DNA from: Thelonectria olida
Lineage: Eukaryota; Ascomycota; Sordariomycetes; Hypocreales; Nectriaceae
DNA length: 64,000 bases
Direction of reading: 5' to 3'
Assembly: GCA_020736575.1 (NCBI GenBank)
Contig: JAGPYM010000006.1
Span: forward strand, 1,736,001-1,800,000
Shown: one piece after another, positions 24,440 to 36,877 of the stretch
How positions within the stretch are numbered: the stretch's first letter is position 1
Layout of the letters: each line of letters opens with the position of its first letter
Notes under the pieces: generated by a model
What the model saw: the letters and a program-made list of their open reading frames with translations, nothing else
The model's database searches: none
What the model was told of the DNA's origin: nothing
Made by a program: the position numbers and the translations under genes

Positions 24440-25316
24440 ATGATCTACATGAAGTTAGTAAAGAAGAACACTCACCCCGATGCCACCGACGAGACTGTGA
24501 TGCCTTCAACTGAAAAGGCTGTCACCGGCGACGGTCACCTTCCAAGCCCTGCCGCAAACCCAGAAGCGATTACTGATGATGAAGACACCTTGCATGCGCC
24601 ACAACAGCCTCTGAAACCTGCGCTGTCGGCGCACGCGACTAGAGGGCCAGGCTCGCCTATTATCTCACGGTCAACGTGTGTAGTGACGAGCTCGTCGAAG
24701 TGATGGTCTTGAGGATTGAAGTTGGTGTATTCGTTGGGTGGAGAGGGGTCATCCTTAGGCTTAGGAGAGAGCTCCGGTTTGGCGAAGTCAGTGTTAACTC
24801 TCGCATTCTCGCTGAAAGAGGGGGAGATGCGGGCGGGATTCAAAGAGGAGCTCAACGATGATCGAGATAAGAGATGTCGACGGCAACCCCGTTGCCGGAG
24901 GAGCTGCGCAAGATGCCGCGGGGTCCAATACCGAGCCTACAAAGACAACAACCAAGAAGGGGAAGCAAAGAGCAACCAACGGAGACGTCGCCGAGATGGA
25001 CGGCAAGAGATGGAGTTGGTGCCAGGAAGCCGCCAGACGCCGGGTACTTCGAGGACACTCTATGCTACAACAGGAACGAAACAAATGGCGCATGCAGGTC
25101 AATGAGATGGACGTCACAGCGACCACGGGATTCCTGAACGCGAACAAGCTCCCCAGACATGGAGACAGCTGGGCGGCGATGGCCAATGTCGAGGTCGCCT
25201 CGAGGATCCTTATTGATGAGCCCGAGGCCGGTGCCAAAGGGAACAGGATCGGAAAGTCGAAGCTCGCGTTGGATGGGGCTCCTGCTGAGCGCTGCGAGAC
25301 TATGGACTCGGCATGA
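24440..25316 (+). CDS. Possible hypothetical gene, structure and strand uncertain
   Basis: Two + strand frames, 24440-24703 (87 codons) and 24858-25316 (152 codons, ATG 24858, ending TMDSA*), have C/G-rich third positions. Their composition is protein-like (hydrophilic, Lys/Thr/Ala-rich; for example GDVAEMDGKRWSWCQEAA). They could be parts of one spliced gene, but no convincing donor/acceptor pair joining them was found. The - strand is also open over 24535-24855 and 24794-25396, and a reading such as NFNPQDHHFDELV there is equally gene-like. No family is recognised. Confidence 0.25.
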
Positions 25317-26795
25317 GTAGGGTGTTCAGTAGTTGGGGGAAGTGCTTGGGATCTCACCCTGAAGACCAGGATCGAGACCACCAAGTGCCAGAGCATCTTG
25401 GTTTCTCTGCACGGTTAGCATTTTAGAACCTTTGAGAAAGTTCTTACTTGTGTTTGGAGGAAAAAACGAGTGATTTCATCTGGCGGGCAAGGCGCGAAAG
25501 GAAAAATAGGCTGTGACGGCCGCTTGACAGCTGGAGACTAAGAGCTGGAGATCGAAGATGATGTACCTAATGAAGATGTGAAAAAAGACTGTGTGATGTT
25601 GGGAGCGTATAAAATGACACGGAAGGAGACATTAGTTGCTTTTGTGTCATACGCACACTGGTTGTCGTTCATAGTCAACTTCCCTACAACGAGATAATCC
25701 CCTTTGTCATGAATGACTATATCTGTTAAATAGCCACCAATATATCAAGGGGGGCGTGAAAGAATTGACAGATAATGGTCGCCTGGCATTATTATTAAAG
25801 ACTATCTATGGGTTGAAGAGGTATTTTGAGCTGAAAGCCAGCTTGTGCATAAGTATTAACGCAGCCTTGATTGAGTAATTAGAGGTTATGAACGATAATG
25901 AGAGATTACAAGATGGGTTCTTGGCTGTTCTATGTCTCCCGCGGATGATATATGGGTATGACTGTTGAAACTCGGTTCTGGCCCGACTCCTCCTAAACAC
26001 CGCTCGAAGAGGGAACACACATCTGGGGGCAATTTGTGACGAAGCCTCGTTCTTAGAGGAGAGGAATGGCTCGACTTGGCCCCACGTGTTATACTTTATG
26101 AGGCTTTAAGTAGTTGAGTTGATGTTCTCTTCGTAGACTTCGATGAAATGATACGGCCTGAAGCAACATAAACTCTATGGACATGTTCGATGTTTCTCTT
26201 GACTGCGACTTCTGACACAAGCCCAACAGAGACAAGCGCCTGTCCTGCTCGAGATGCTGATAACTAATGTACGAAAGCCAACGACAATATCATCGAGAAA
26301 TAAATAAAAGTGTGTGTGACTGTGGATTCAATAGATCCTTTTCAAGTTTACCCTCAAGGAATCGATCTTTGGTGTGTTGTCAATGCGACAGCACCGTCAA
26401 GGTGAACTGACGAGTGGCTTGAACAACATGTACAACAGACTATCAATTACAACAAGGTAGACCAACACGTACGTAGACTGTTAGTTCTCGAGTTTAGGTC
26501 GCAAAGTCCCTACCGCTTGACGATTCGTAGGTAACGAGAGCTTCGCATTTGTTTTCAGATGATGCCAATTTAATAGTTGCAATGGTGGTGGAATTAAACG
26601 ACCTGCTGGGCGAGCAGTGAGGAAGGCAAAAACAAAGAACTATTGCAGCATAATTAAACCACTCGCAATAGAAAAATGCCTTAAATAAAGTTGCTTCAGA
26701 AATGGCTGTCAAGTCTAGGTTGAGACTCTTGTGGTTGCTGAGACTTCATGTCCACTGGATAGAAGCCCAAAAAATAGAGAAGAAACAAAAAGTAT
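25317..26795. other. AT-richer intergenic region
   Basis: Roughly 25.4-26.7 kb is visibly more AT-rich than its surroundings. It has only short frames and no recognisable gene. Confidence 0.4.
26787..26791 (-). terminator. Pol III terminator of tRNA-Ala
   Basis: Five A on the + strand, giving T5 on the transcript, five bases after the tRNA 3' end. Confidence 0.6.
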
Positions 26796-26885
26796 TGGAC
26801 AAACGGGGAATCGAACCCCGGACCGCTCACAAGCTATTCAGAAGAACCATGCTAAGCGAGAATTATACCACTAAACCATTCGCCC
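26796..26885 (-). tRNA. tRNA-Ala (anticodon AGC) with an 18-nt intron
   Basis: On the - strand the 7-bp acceptor stem GGGCGAA/TTTGTCC contains G3:U70, the classical alanine identity pair, and the discriminator base is A. The T arm is CGGGG-TTCGATT-CCCCG. The anticodon stem CTCGC/GTGAG closes a loop TTAGCA+T with anticodon AGC; an 18-nt intron (26849-26832) sits after position 37. The mature length is 72 before CCA. The D arm (GTT/AAT stem) resembles that of Gly/Pro tRNAs, so isotype rests on anticodon plus G3:U70. Confidence 0.82.
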
Positions 26886-29800
26886 GGTGATTGATATTTC
26901 GATTGGCGTTATTGAGGCATATTGAGGGTTCACAATACGGAGTGGGTCAACGAAACCGCAAAACTCCCACACGACAACAACGGAACAACAACCACAACCC
27001 AACGCCTTCAGTGGCTCAGGCTGTGGGGCAAGAGAAACTAGCTTGTTGAAACAAGATTCGTTTGAAGCAGCACTGTCGCCTCTAAAACCTTGTCGCATCT
27101 CATATCCTTTCTCTTGCGCACTATCGAGATATCGCTGTCGCTTATTCTCCCACAATCTCACAATACGAGGAGACGTCAGATCTGAATCACTTCCAGCGAC
27201 GACGAGGCCGGACAGACATTCCGTTCTCGGAGTTGCACCATTCAAGGCTCAGGGGCCTGCCCAAAGACCTTTGCTAGACAACTGGTCCAGGCACCTCTCA
27301 GGCTTCTCCGCAGCGGCAGCATCAGCATCAGCATCAGCCTCCATGTCAGCGCCATGATGTAAACTGCTTCATCACGACTCAGACACGCATCTGCCGACGT
27401 TGCATCCTCGTCTCCTTCCACGTGAAAGGCACCTCTGTTACTCTATTGGGCAATTCCCTTCATCCTCGTCGCAGAACCAGCAAGGGTCTAAGCAATCCGT
27501 CATTCCCCCCAAGTTGCAAGCGATATTTCGAGGCAAAAGCATTTCTTTTCCTTCTCCAAATTTCTCCAAAATGATCATCCCCCCCCAAGTCATGACGGAG
27601 AACAGTCGGTCCTTTTGACTCTCTACGTCAACGACTCAAGAACAATATTCGGCGTAACGGTTGAACCCAGCCGGACGGGCGGGAGCACTTTACAATTCGG
27701 ACGGCGTCACGGCACAGTTGAAGACCAAGCCTTAGCGCGCCGTCTGGCCTTCCCAGGCTTCTAGGCTGCCTTGTGCGACGGATCAGATGCTCCCAGTGAT
27801 AATGCAAGCACTAAGTGTCATAAGGGCTTGGATAAGATAACTAATCAGGGACGGATCGGCTCGATAAGCAGGATAGACTGGTGGTGGTGTGCGGCGTGAA
27901 ACTCGTCGCCGGCAAGACATTGCCTTGTTGGGCTCTCCTTCAGTCCGCCAGCCTTGAACAAGACTGTTTGCCCCTGAGCGAGACGATCGCTTTGACATCG
28001 GACCTCAACATCTGCGAGTCAGGACACGTGGGAACCTGACATGAGCGGCAAGGCAATGGCGTACAGTAGAAACGTCAAGGGCGGCTCGGCGCACGTGGCG
28101 AGGACAGAAGAGCGTGTGAGAATGTGCAACAGCAGGGAAATGGAACGCCATCACCATTTCCCCTATGTGGTGTGCGTGTCACCGGCCCCTTTGCTTCCAT
28201 GCACTTACAGCCAACACGCATGCGAACAGCACGACTTGGCCGACGCTGCGGGCTTCATTTATGTAAGAAGATGCCCTGTTTTGGCAATTTTTCACGCTTG
28301 TCACTGCAGAAACAGAAGGGAAAAAGAGGCTTGCAGACTCGTACCATATCCCTCGCCCGTTGCAGAGCCACTTTGCGCTCGGGCTGGCGTTGCTTTAGCT
28401 ACTGGCTTGGGCAGCTTGGCGCAGCCCCGGCCAACCGCCACACGGAGGGACACAGTCACTCGGAGTCAGTGGTATTCCGAAGTGTTGCTTGTGTTCTTCT
28501 CGGGAGAAAAGAGTCCTTGCCTAAATCAGGTGGTCTCGTTAAGGTTTCTGTCCCGCAGAGTTTGCGCAGTCAATCATTCGTCGATCCCTTTTCCTTATCC
28601 GCAGACGACGTCTTGATATCATCCATCTTCTAGGGCCACCCATGGATGATACCAGTCAGTCACACAGCCCAACCGACTATTGCAGCCGGGTCTCGGAAAA
28701 TAATAAGGAATGACTCGATTCTGCTTATGCGTTGCGATGAGATGAATCGTGGAGTAAATCTCCTTTGTCCGTCGCCCTCACCTCGTCCCCTTGTGGGCAG
28801 GGAACATGCTTGCTGAATACATGCCAAATTTGCAGCTCCCCCCGCCGAGGCCGCCGTCGACAAAAAGACCCTGATTCAAAATCCCGGCCCTGCTTGGTCT
28901 TGAAGAATCAAATCGCCTTGCTTTCGTCGTTATCAGCTCGGGTCAGTTGGGTCCGAGAGAGATGACGGGTCCCAGATTTGATCTATTGCCATGTAAGATA
29001 TTTGGAAGAGAAATAACGGGCCCCGAGGCACCGGGTTCGAACCCGGTTCGAACAGAGGCTTGCCCTCTCATTGGCGATCAGACACTGATGTGGCAAAGCC
29101 TCTACCGTTAGCTGGTCCAGGGCCCTGGAAACTCTGGTAGTCTCAACGTCCTCGTCCGCAATGACCTTCGAGTCAACGCCAGCAACACCAAACTATGCCG
29201 TAACTCTGTGGAACGCTCTCTCCATCAACCATTGGGATCGTCCACAAGCCAAGGAGAAGAAAAAAATTCAGCAGGCGGCCTGATAAGCAGCAACACATGG
29301 CAGGATTGTGGGTAGTGACGAGACTAGACTCGATCAACGATAAGTGCCGGCCCAGCTTTCATCACACTAGACCAGGCACACAAATAGACGATTGATTGAA
29401 TGGACCATGGTGCACTAGCAGCAGACTCATCAAGGGATCTTTTCTCCGGCGCCGATAGTTCATTGTCTGGACTCGACCCGTCGTACGAGCGCCCTGCGAG
29501 AAGGGGACAAAGCACACTTGCATAACTCTTCACCAGGCTCGCATCCCAGGACGCTGAAATTCGGCCCGGCGGGTGGGTACCGGAAGAGCCTGGTCTGTCC
29601 CCCCGGGCGTCAGCTTCCAAGAGGGATCTCCAGCGCCTTCCTCCAACCGTACAGCGGTTCCGAGGAGACTCTGTAGTCTGTTTGGGACGGGGCCGACCAG
29701 TCTTCGGGAGCGCGGAGCGGGAATAGTCATCATGATCGCCCGGGAGAGAGCAGACCCGGCTCCAGCACAATTGTAAGTCACGTCGTAGGGCAGAGGGGGG

Positions 29801-31386
29801 CTGGCTGGTCGACGGAGGGCGAAAACATCTCGTGCGCGAATCGCAAAAGAGTCTTGACTTGCATCAGAGGGAACCTGCACGTTGGGTGCCCTTTCGCGGG
29901 GTTCATCTGGGGTTCCGGGGAATTCTGGAACATGTCTGTGTGTACTGAAGTCAAAGTGAGCCCATCCGACCCATATCTCACCCAGAAAACACGGGGTTGC
30001 GTCGTTACATTCCAGCAGCGGCCGGGCGAGAGACGTTCGCACGTTCGCACGTTGAAACGCCCTCTCTCGACAAGGAAGGCTTCCTCAAACAAGACTCCCA
30101 TTCCTCGCCAAGACCAAGTCGAGGCGCACTCTTTCGTACAGCAGCCAAGCAGAGCCAAGCAGAGAGCTCCCTCCACACTTCTTCACTTCACTTCCCGTCC
30201 GTAAGTCCCGCAAGCCTTTTGGAAGCAGCTGCGGGCCTAGTGCCGATCGCCGCTGTGGGCTGCGAGACACTGACTCGCGCCAGCCAGAGCCACGCGTTGG
30301 CTTAGGGCATCTAATTTTACCAGGGTCTCCAGTCTCTTTCTGCCAGGAGTCGGCCTGCCGGAGTCGCCCAGGGACAGATGAGATGAAAGAGTCAGATTGA
30401 GGGGTGAGCCCTGTCAGCATCAAGCAACATCGCATGGATCTCTGCGGGCGATGCTGTGCTGAAGGGGACGGACTCTGAATTCCGGGGGGGAAGATCTGGG
30501 GTTTTTTTTTGTTTGTATGGCGTCAGTTTAGATATGCAGTCCATGATTCATCTCAAGGCAATCATGCTTTTCTTCTTACTCGACGGGGGCTGCAGTGCTG
30601 CACTGCAGAGAAGGGTTTCGAAATCCATTCCAGAAATATGGCTTGCTGCAATGTCTGACGCCTCTCGCGGGCAAGTCACTTTCGGCCGACGTCGAAACAA
30701 AAGCCCCTGCCCGAGCTCCGTATTACCAACTCTTGCACTTCACTTTCACTTCTTGCTTCTCGTGCTAGACGTGTTTAGCGTAGTGTCAACTCCCATCCCC
30801 CGTCGTATCATAGTCCAGCGAATGCCCAACGCGCTGGTTGCTTCGGCGGAGAGGGTGGAGTTTGGAGGCGTCGACCATCGGGACCATGACCCTGCTGCCC
30901 TAGCTCTGGTCTGGTCACCTTCGACCATAGAACCAGGTTTGCCAGGTACACGACTCGGATCACCGCCCGCCTCGAGAGACATGTCAGGGCTTCTCCAGGA
31001 AGAGCATGGGCTCGTTCTTGGGCAGGATGGAGCCCCCAGACGCCGTCGTTGACGACTGCGATGAGGGGGGCCTTGCTCCAAGTACGCCATGTCTGTACGT
31101 ATCAAATCGATCTCTTCTAAAACCCTCCACTCGCCACGTCGAGAACGAACGCCCCATCCGTTCTTTTCTTTTTGCAGTGCCTGTCATTAACCCAGGGAGC
31201 TGGTCGGATCCGGGGATTTTGCTTCTTCTGCGTTCCTGTATTGTCTCACTCGGCCAACTTTGTTTTCTCTTTCCCCCAAGGGCAGACAAAGACAACCAAC
31301 AAAAGACCACCAAGGACGACCGAGGAAGAGAGGAGAGGAGAGATACGCAACATCACAAAGACGAACAAACACCAACTACCGCCAAG
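26886..31386. other. About 4.5 kb without a supported gene
   Basis: Short frames only. It includes a (CAGCAT)-like trinucleotide stretch near 27320, an 18-bp perfect palindrome at 29030-29047 and, from about 30.5 kb, presumably the promoter and leader of the membrane-protein gene at 31387. Confidence 0.4.
29030..29047. repeat. 18-bp perfect palindrome containing a B-box-like core
   Basis: ACCGGGTTCGAACCCGGT equals its own reverse complement. The core GGTTCGAACC resembles the pol III B box (tRNA T arm), and GGTTCGAAC recurs at once downstream (29045-29053). No acceptor or anticodon arm surrounds it, so a tRNA is not called. Confidence 0.7.
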
Positions 31387-32636
31387 ATGGGTCGAGGCTT
31401 TCTCGTGCCTGAGCACTTCAAGCATGAGCCGCCGACCGAGGATGATATGAACATTGCTTCTATCATCTGGGGCTTGTCCTTGGGTGTGACCGTCTTCAAC
31501 TGCGCCAAGGCGTTCCGACAAACGAAAGCAGCCATCGAGAGAAGGAAGAGGTTAACAGTTTATGTGTCTCTGATCTGGGTCGAAGTCATCTCTAGCACTA
31601 TTCTCGGTGTCATGGTCTGGCTTTATCTCCGCGACTTGCTCGGTCCGAGCATGTGGTTTTACTTCTTCATCAGTGAGACTGCCACGTTCCAGCTGGTAGT
31701 GTGATGGTGTACTGACAATATTCATCCAGTCGTCTTCTGGTCAATGCAGGTGCAATGCCTCATTCAAATCATCATCAACCGAGTGGGCTTGTTAATGGTA
31801 ATACGCTCAAACGCAACAAAGCTAAAATGGGTGTGCTTCCTTATCCTGTTGGCCATCAACATCAGCGTCTTCTGCATTTGGGTTCCCGCCCGTCTCCAGA
31901 TCAGCCAGAGATTCATCGACATTAACAACGTTTGGGATCGATGTGAGAAGGTCATCTTTGCCATCATGGACGCCGCTCTCAACTTCTACTTCATCTACGT
32001 TGTCAAGAAACGTCTGATCTCGAACGGTCTGCACAAGTACAACCGCCTGTACCAGATGAACTTGTTTCTCGTCGCCATTTCCATTGCCCTAGATGTAAGT
32101 TGGACCGATCTGGATATCGCTGGTTTCAACATACTGACTTGACGATAGATTCTACTCATCTGCATGATGTCTCTGCCCAACAGTTTTGTGTATGTCCTTC
32201 GGGGAACCCATCCATCGTGTCCCGCCCACTCACACTTTACAGTTATGTCCAATTCCATCCGCTCGTTTACCTTCTCAAATTGCACATTGAGATGAACATG
32301 GCCGATCTCATCAGCAAGGTCGTCCGCGCCAGCAACGCCGACGGATCCAACGACTACAGCTCCCGATCCCGATCGCACCCAACGGCGGGAACTCGTCCTA
32401 ATCACAGCCGCTTCGGAGCCACTCTTACACGAACACACATCGAGCTCGGCGAGGAGGACGAAATGGAACTGAAGGAGCGCCAGAACCTCGAGGGTATCAA
32501 GAAGACGGTCGTCACTGAGATTACGAGAGTCGGACCCAACGGCGAAGATGACGATGTCCCAGAGCATCACGAGAGGGCGGTTAGCGAGGCCAGCTCGACA
32601 AAGCATCAGGACTACACCATTGAACGCACGCGCTAG
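31387..32636 (+). CDS. Seven-helix fungal integral membrane protein, function unknown
   Basis: Four exons: 31387-31672, 31730-32094, 32149-32189 and 32243-32636. Introns are 57, 54 and 53 bp, all with clear GT...AG and in-frame joins; 361 aa. Hydrophobic helices lie at about 22-42, 57-80, 90-115, 126-148, 165-187, 203-224 and 228-250. The segment LHIEMNMADLI follows, then a hydrophilic, charged C-terminal tail of about 110 residues (RSRSHPTAGTRPNHS, EEDEMELKERQ). The topology resembles the PTH11-like and other seven-TM fungal families, but none of their diagnostic cysteine-rich domains is present. Probably plasma membrane with a cytoplasmic tail. No function is assigned. Confidence 0.8.
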
Positions 32637-35600
32637 ACCAAGCGTGTTTGTTTGATCACGATCATTTATAACACAGCCAAAGGAACACAAACACAAACAC
32701 ACAAATAGATATATCTACACCACCATATATAATATAGAGTTAGGAAGCATCGCCGGCAAGAGGCTAATGTAATGAGTATGTACGTTCGGATACCCAAAGA
32801 AAATTTTGCTACTCATGAATTGTTTCGCATTAAGTGTGTGTGTGTGTCTGTGAGTGTGTGCGCATTGATGACTACCGAATTGCCTACTGTATTCGAATGT
32901 GCCTTTGCTCGTCGGCGAGGGCCTCAAAACAAGGGTCTCCCGGCCACACACGCCCAGCTCGATCTGCAGGCACAACACCTGAGTCCCGGTTCCACTCAAC
33001 TATCTGATCGTCACTGGGGAAAAGAAGAGGACGGAAAAAGCAAAAACAAAGTGCCGTCGTCACTCAAAGTGCCCTCCGCGCAGAGACTAGTCAGTCTTAG
33101 TTGCAAGGATCAAGGCGGGGGGGCGGGCGAGCGGGAGTTGAGGAAAAAGCAAAGAAAGCAGGGTTACATTTGGTAGTCTCGCGTCGATTCCCCCATTCAC
33201 GACTCGGGGTCGGGCTGATGGGAGAAGACCATCGATCGACGGACTGCGGTCGATGTCTCGTGATGGACTATCACATCCAAGTTTGAAAAGAGTCAAGTCT
33301 CAACTCTTCCCCGGATTACGCCGTCAAACTTCCCCGGTCCCGGTTCCCCCAGGTTGCTTGCTTCAGTCGGAGAGCGCCAACGGACCACCACCCCCGGGAT
33401 CCGGTGCTCCCGCATGACTGACGCCCAAAGCCAAACAGTGCCTGGAATCCGTGCATTTTGTTCTGGCTGCCCGTTGGGTCGTTGCATTGCGCTGGGCGTT
33501 GGTTGTTAAATCTCTCTGCAGATGCCTATGCAGATCCCATCCGTCAACCAACAACAAGGGCTCCCCCGGGAGAATCTTGAAGAACAACAACAACTTGGTT
33601 CATCCGATGCCCCCGACGTTACCCCAGAGAATCATCATGTTCGCGGGGATTAAAGTCCGGGCGAAGGACGAAAAGCAGCGTCTCTGGCGAGTCAAGCAGC
33701 GGCCATGTGAAGTCTGAGGGCATCCCAGGAGTCAGCGCCTTGCATGACTAAACTGGTTCGGGGTGCTGTCAGACAGAACATGGGCGTCTTCGAGACTTAT
33801 TCGAAGCGTCACTGTCAGCCTCGATTCTAAAGACGGCTCGCCTCTGAGCGTCGATCACTACGTTTCTGGAGCTGACCGGTCAAGCCACGACGGGCTGGCA
33901 CGCCGACTCTGTCACATTCCACACCACCGACGACCTGGATGCAGGCCAACTCCCGCGTTCCAAGTGGACATGCATGCAATGCGATTCCTGCGGCTGCTGC
34001 TACCAAGTAGCCAGGCTGGTTTTTGAGGGGGGGAACAAGCACGACGTAAGGAAACTCTGATGAGAGGAGAGGGCTGTGTGTGTGTGTGTGTGTGTGCCAC
34101 AGGGTTCTTCTTCATGCAAGGACTCGGGGGTTTTGGCGTCAGATCCCGCCCCCAATCCCCCTCCCCCTCTCCTCCCCTTTTCAAAGATGCGATTTTAACA
34201 CAATGATGGTCATGTTCAAAAGCAAACTCGCATAAGATCTTTCCTTTCTTTTTCTTTTGCTCATTTGGTCTTCCCCCTGCGGGGTGTGACATTTCACATC
34301 TCAGATTCCATCCCTCATTTCCCCGCTTCTCCGCAAAAAGGGGGGGGGGGATAAACATTTCTTCACCACTTCGTCTCCAAAAACCCCAACACTTTCTCCT
34401 CAGTCACAGGCGAGAGACATCCGAACGACTAGACTTATTCTTAGCCCCTGTAACTGCGGCTCCGAGGTTGCAAAGATGGTGTCTTCATTACCGTGCCGCG
34501 TGGATGCGCCGAAGCGATTGGCCTTCCGCAAAACACCCCTTGCGAGAAACATATCTGAAATCAGAGCCATTCGTTCGGCCTTCTCTCCTTTTTTGCCCTC
34601 TCTTTTTTCTGTTGTTGCTGCTGTACGGCGTAACTCCTCCTGATGAGCCGGTCCTCTCATCTTGTCATTGGTTTCCGACTTCATTTGCCGTCCCCCTTCA
34701 ATCGTCGCACTCAGAAACTTGATGGCATCGCTCCTTAATCTGACACTACTTTGAACATCCGTCGCCCCTGGTCTCTCGACCGCCATTGGAGTGAGAATAA
34801 GATGAGCAACATCCCATGGGCCTTATCGTGTGTTTTTGTGTTTTTGTGCAAAGACTGGATGCTAACTTGTTCGATGCTGGCGCACATCGCCTTGGCCGAG
34901 GTCCCTGCCCGCATGCATCATCTTCGGCGAGACCTTTGGAGGACAGAATTTCTCCGTGTACGAGGCAGGGCTATTGAACTCAATTGAGCCCTTGACGTGA
35001 AAGCCAGAGTCGCTCGTATCTCCCTTTGCCCCCGTGCCCTGTGAGCGGGCGACGACAGACCTGGAGGCAGCCGTCCAGCGTTCCCAGCGGCTCGCGGAGT
35101 GGGAGTGTGAAGCAATCGCATCGCTATCGTGCCCATCGTGTAAAGGTTCGGGCTCTTTGACACCCGATGGTCCTTGAACTGCCTCTTGGTTCGGCCTGAG
35201 ACAGGGATATAACGAAGTGCCCAGTCCAAAACGAGTGATCCCTTGCCTTCTCCATTTGTGAGAATCTCATCTAGACACGTTCGTCACCGTGGCATCAGCA
35301 CTCCTTGACCGGGACAGGTCAACGCCCTTGATCTCACCGCCCTGTTTGTGCGTAATCTCACCCGAGTGCCCCCTATACTGCAATGGTGTAACACATTTGG
35401 TCTTATCGTCCTGTCAGTCCTGGCCTCTTACTCGGGCTCCTTTCCGGGAGTGAGCGGCCAAATCATCCCAGGGCGCTGCCCTGTTTAGACCATCGGTCAG
35501 ACTCCTTAGGCGATGTAACTTCTTCAGACTCCCGTGGCCACTCTCGGCTTCATTGGCGGCCGTTGTCTGTGTCTCTCGCTCTGTCAGTGATGACGGGAAT

Positions 35601-36877
35601 GGCCGATGGCGAGGAGTCAAGAATACGTTTTGACCCGGACCGCAACATCTCCACCTGAGCGCGAACGGGGATTAACATGTCCCTGTTACATGGAAAGTAA
35701 TTGCTCTTCAACCATGCATTATGAACATGCATCTTTCATCTTCTGCTTTATCTGTGAGTTCATCTAGCACATGTCGGACCCCTATCTTCGTTCCTTTGAG
35801 TGCCGCAACTGGCCCAAACGTCTTGGGGTAGAAGCCACGGTCAAACTATTTTGAGGCAGCCCGAAGTCACTTGTCTTCTCTATCTAATAAACAGTACATA
35901 GAGGCTCGTAGTTAAGACTTCAATTAGTGGCATCAGCAAGGTGTCAGGACGGCTATTGCAGAGTCCAAAGTCATCATCAGTCTCGCCAGTGTTAGAGGTT
36001 GCTGCTGGGTCTAGGACAAAAGGACGGCGTCCATTCGTTGGTGGCATTGTCTAGTCGGTCGGGGAGGAAGTTGATGGTGTCATATAGCGAGCTAATAAGT
36101 TGTCACAAAGACTTTCGTGAAATGCCGGTTGAAGGCTTCTTTGTGTGGCAGTCGCTCGTTAAAAGTCGCCATCATAAGTAGCCGGCGCATCCGAATATGC
36201 AGCAAGTTGGTCATTTTTAGGATATATCCTCCACCTCGCCCATCACCAAAGCAATCATGCGCCCAGGCAAAGGCTCTATCGTTGCGGCGCCCAGATCTTG
36301 TAGACTATACATGTAACTAGAGTGTTAATACGGCCGGTGTTTTTATCAGGAATGATGTTCGATCCAAGTGGGAATCACTAGATGACATTACTTAATTATG
36401 CCTCGAGCTTCCGTAGGTATTCTCATCTATCTACCTATCCCACTGCACTTGTATTTCACATTTCAGTATGTTGATGTAATTCCTTGTAACGTGGCATATA
36501 ATTTATCTCTCCTCTGAGCCGTCGCTCACTTCAATCCTCGCTTGCGTGTCATGACAAGACTGTTTCTCGTGTCAACCAGTTGAAACGTAAAACAAGTATC
36601 AGGGAGAACGATCGAGACAAGGTCAGGTAACCTTAAGAACTACTTGGTTTCGTAAAACTGAGGAGCGCCATCTGGAAATTCTTACAAACAGTAATCTCTC
36701 GAGGCTGCTTATCGCATACATGCACTCACATACCTGCTCAGGAAGGGCTTCGGCCAGTAAGCCTACATGCTATATCGAGCGCGACTCGTCACCATCAGCA
36801 TCAGTACAGGAATTCTGAGAATGGAGAAGTTAGACAGAGATAGATTCTAGCTCAAATTAATGTACATGTTGAAACCA
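32637..36877. other. About 4.2 kb without a supported gene
   Basis: Contains TG-rich microsatellites (about 32838-32862 and 34075-34096) and an 11-base G run at 34340-34350. Open frames are short and overlap on both strands without coding bias. Confidence 0.4.
34075..34096. repeat. (TG)11 microsatellite
   Basis: Uninterrupted TG dinucleotides in noncoding DNA; a G11 run follows at 34340-34350. Confidence 0.95.

Noticed and set aside
24794..25396. A 200-codon - strand ORF with a hydrophobic start
   Set aside because: It conflicts with + strand frames having better third-position bias. The strand could not be decided, so only a low-confidence + strand candidate is listed.
28041..28633. Overlapping 170-190-codon ORFs
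   Set aside because: Two frames on the same strand are open together with random-like composition and no family.
29030..29053. A tRNA gene suggested by the B-box-like sequence
   Set aside because: No matching acceptor stem, D arm or anticodon arm is present on either strand.
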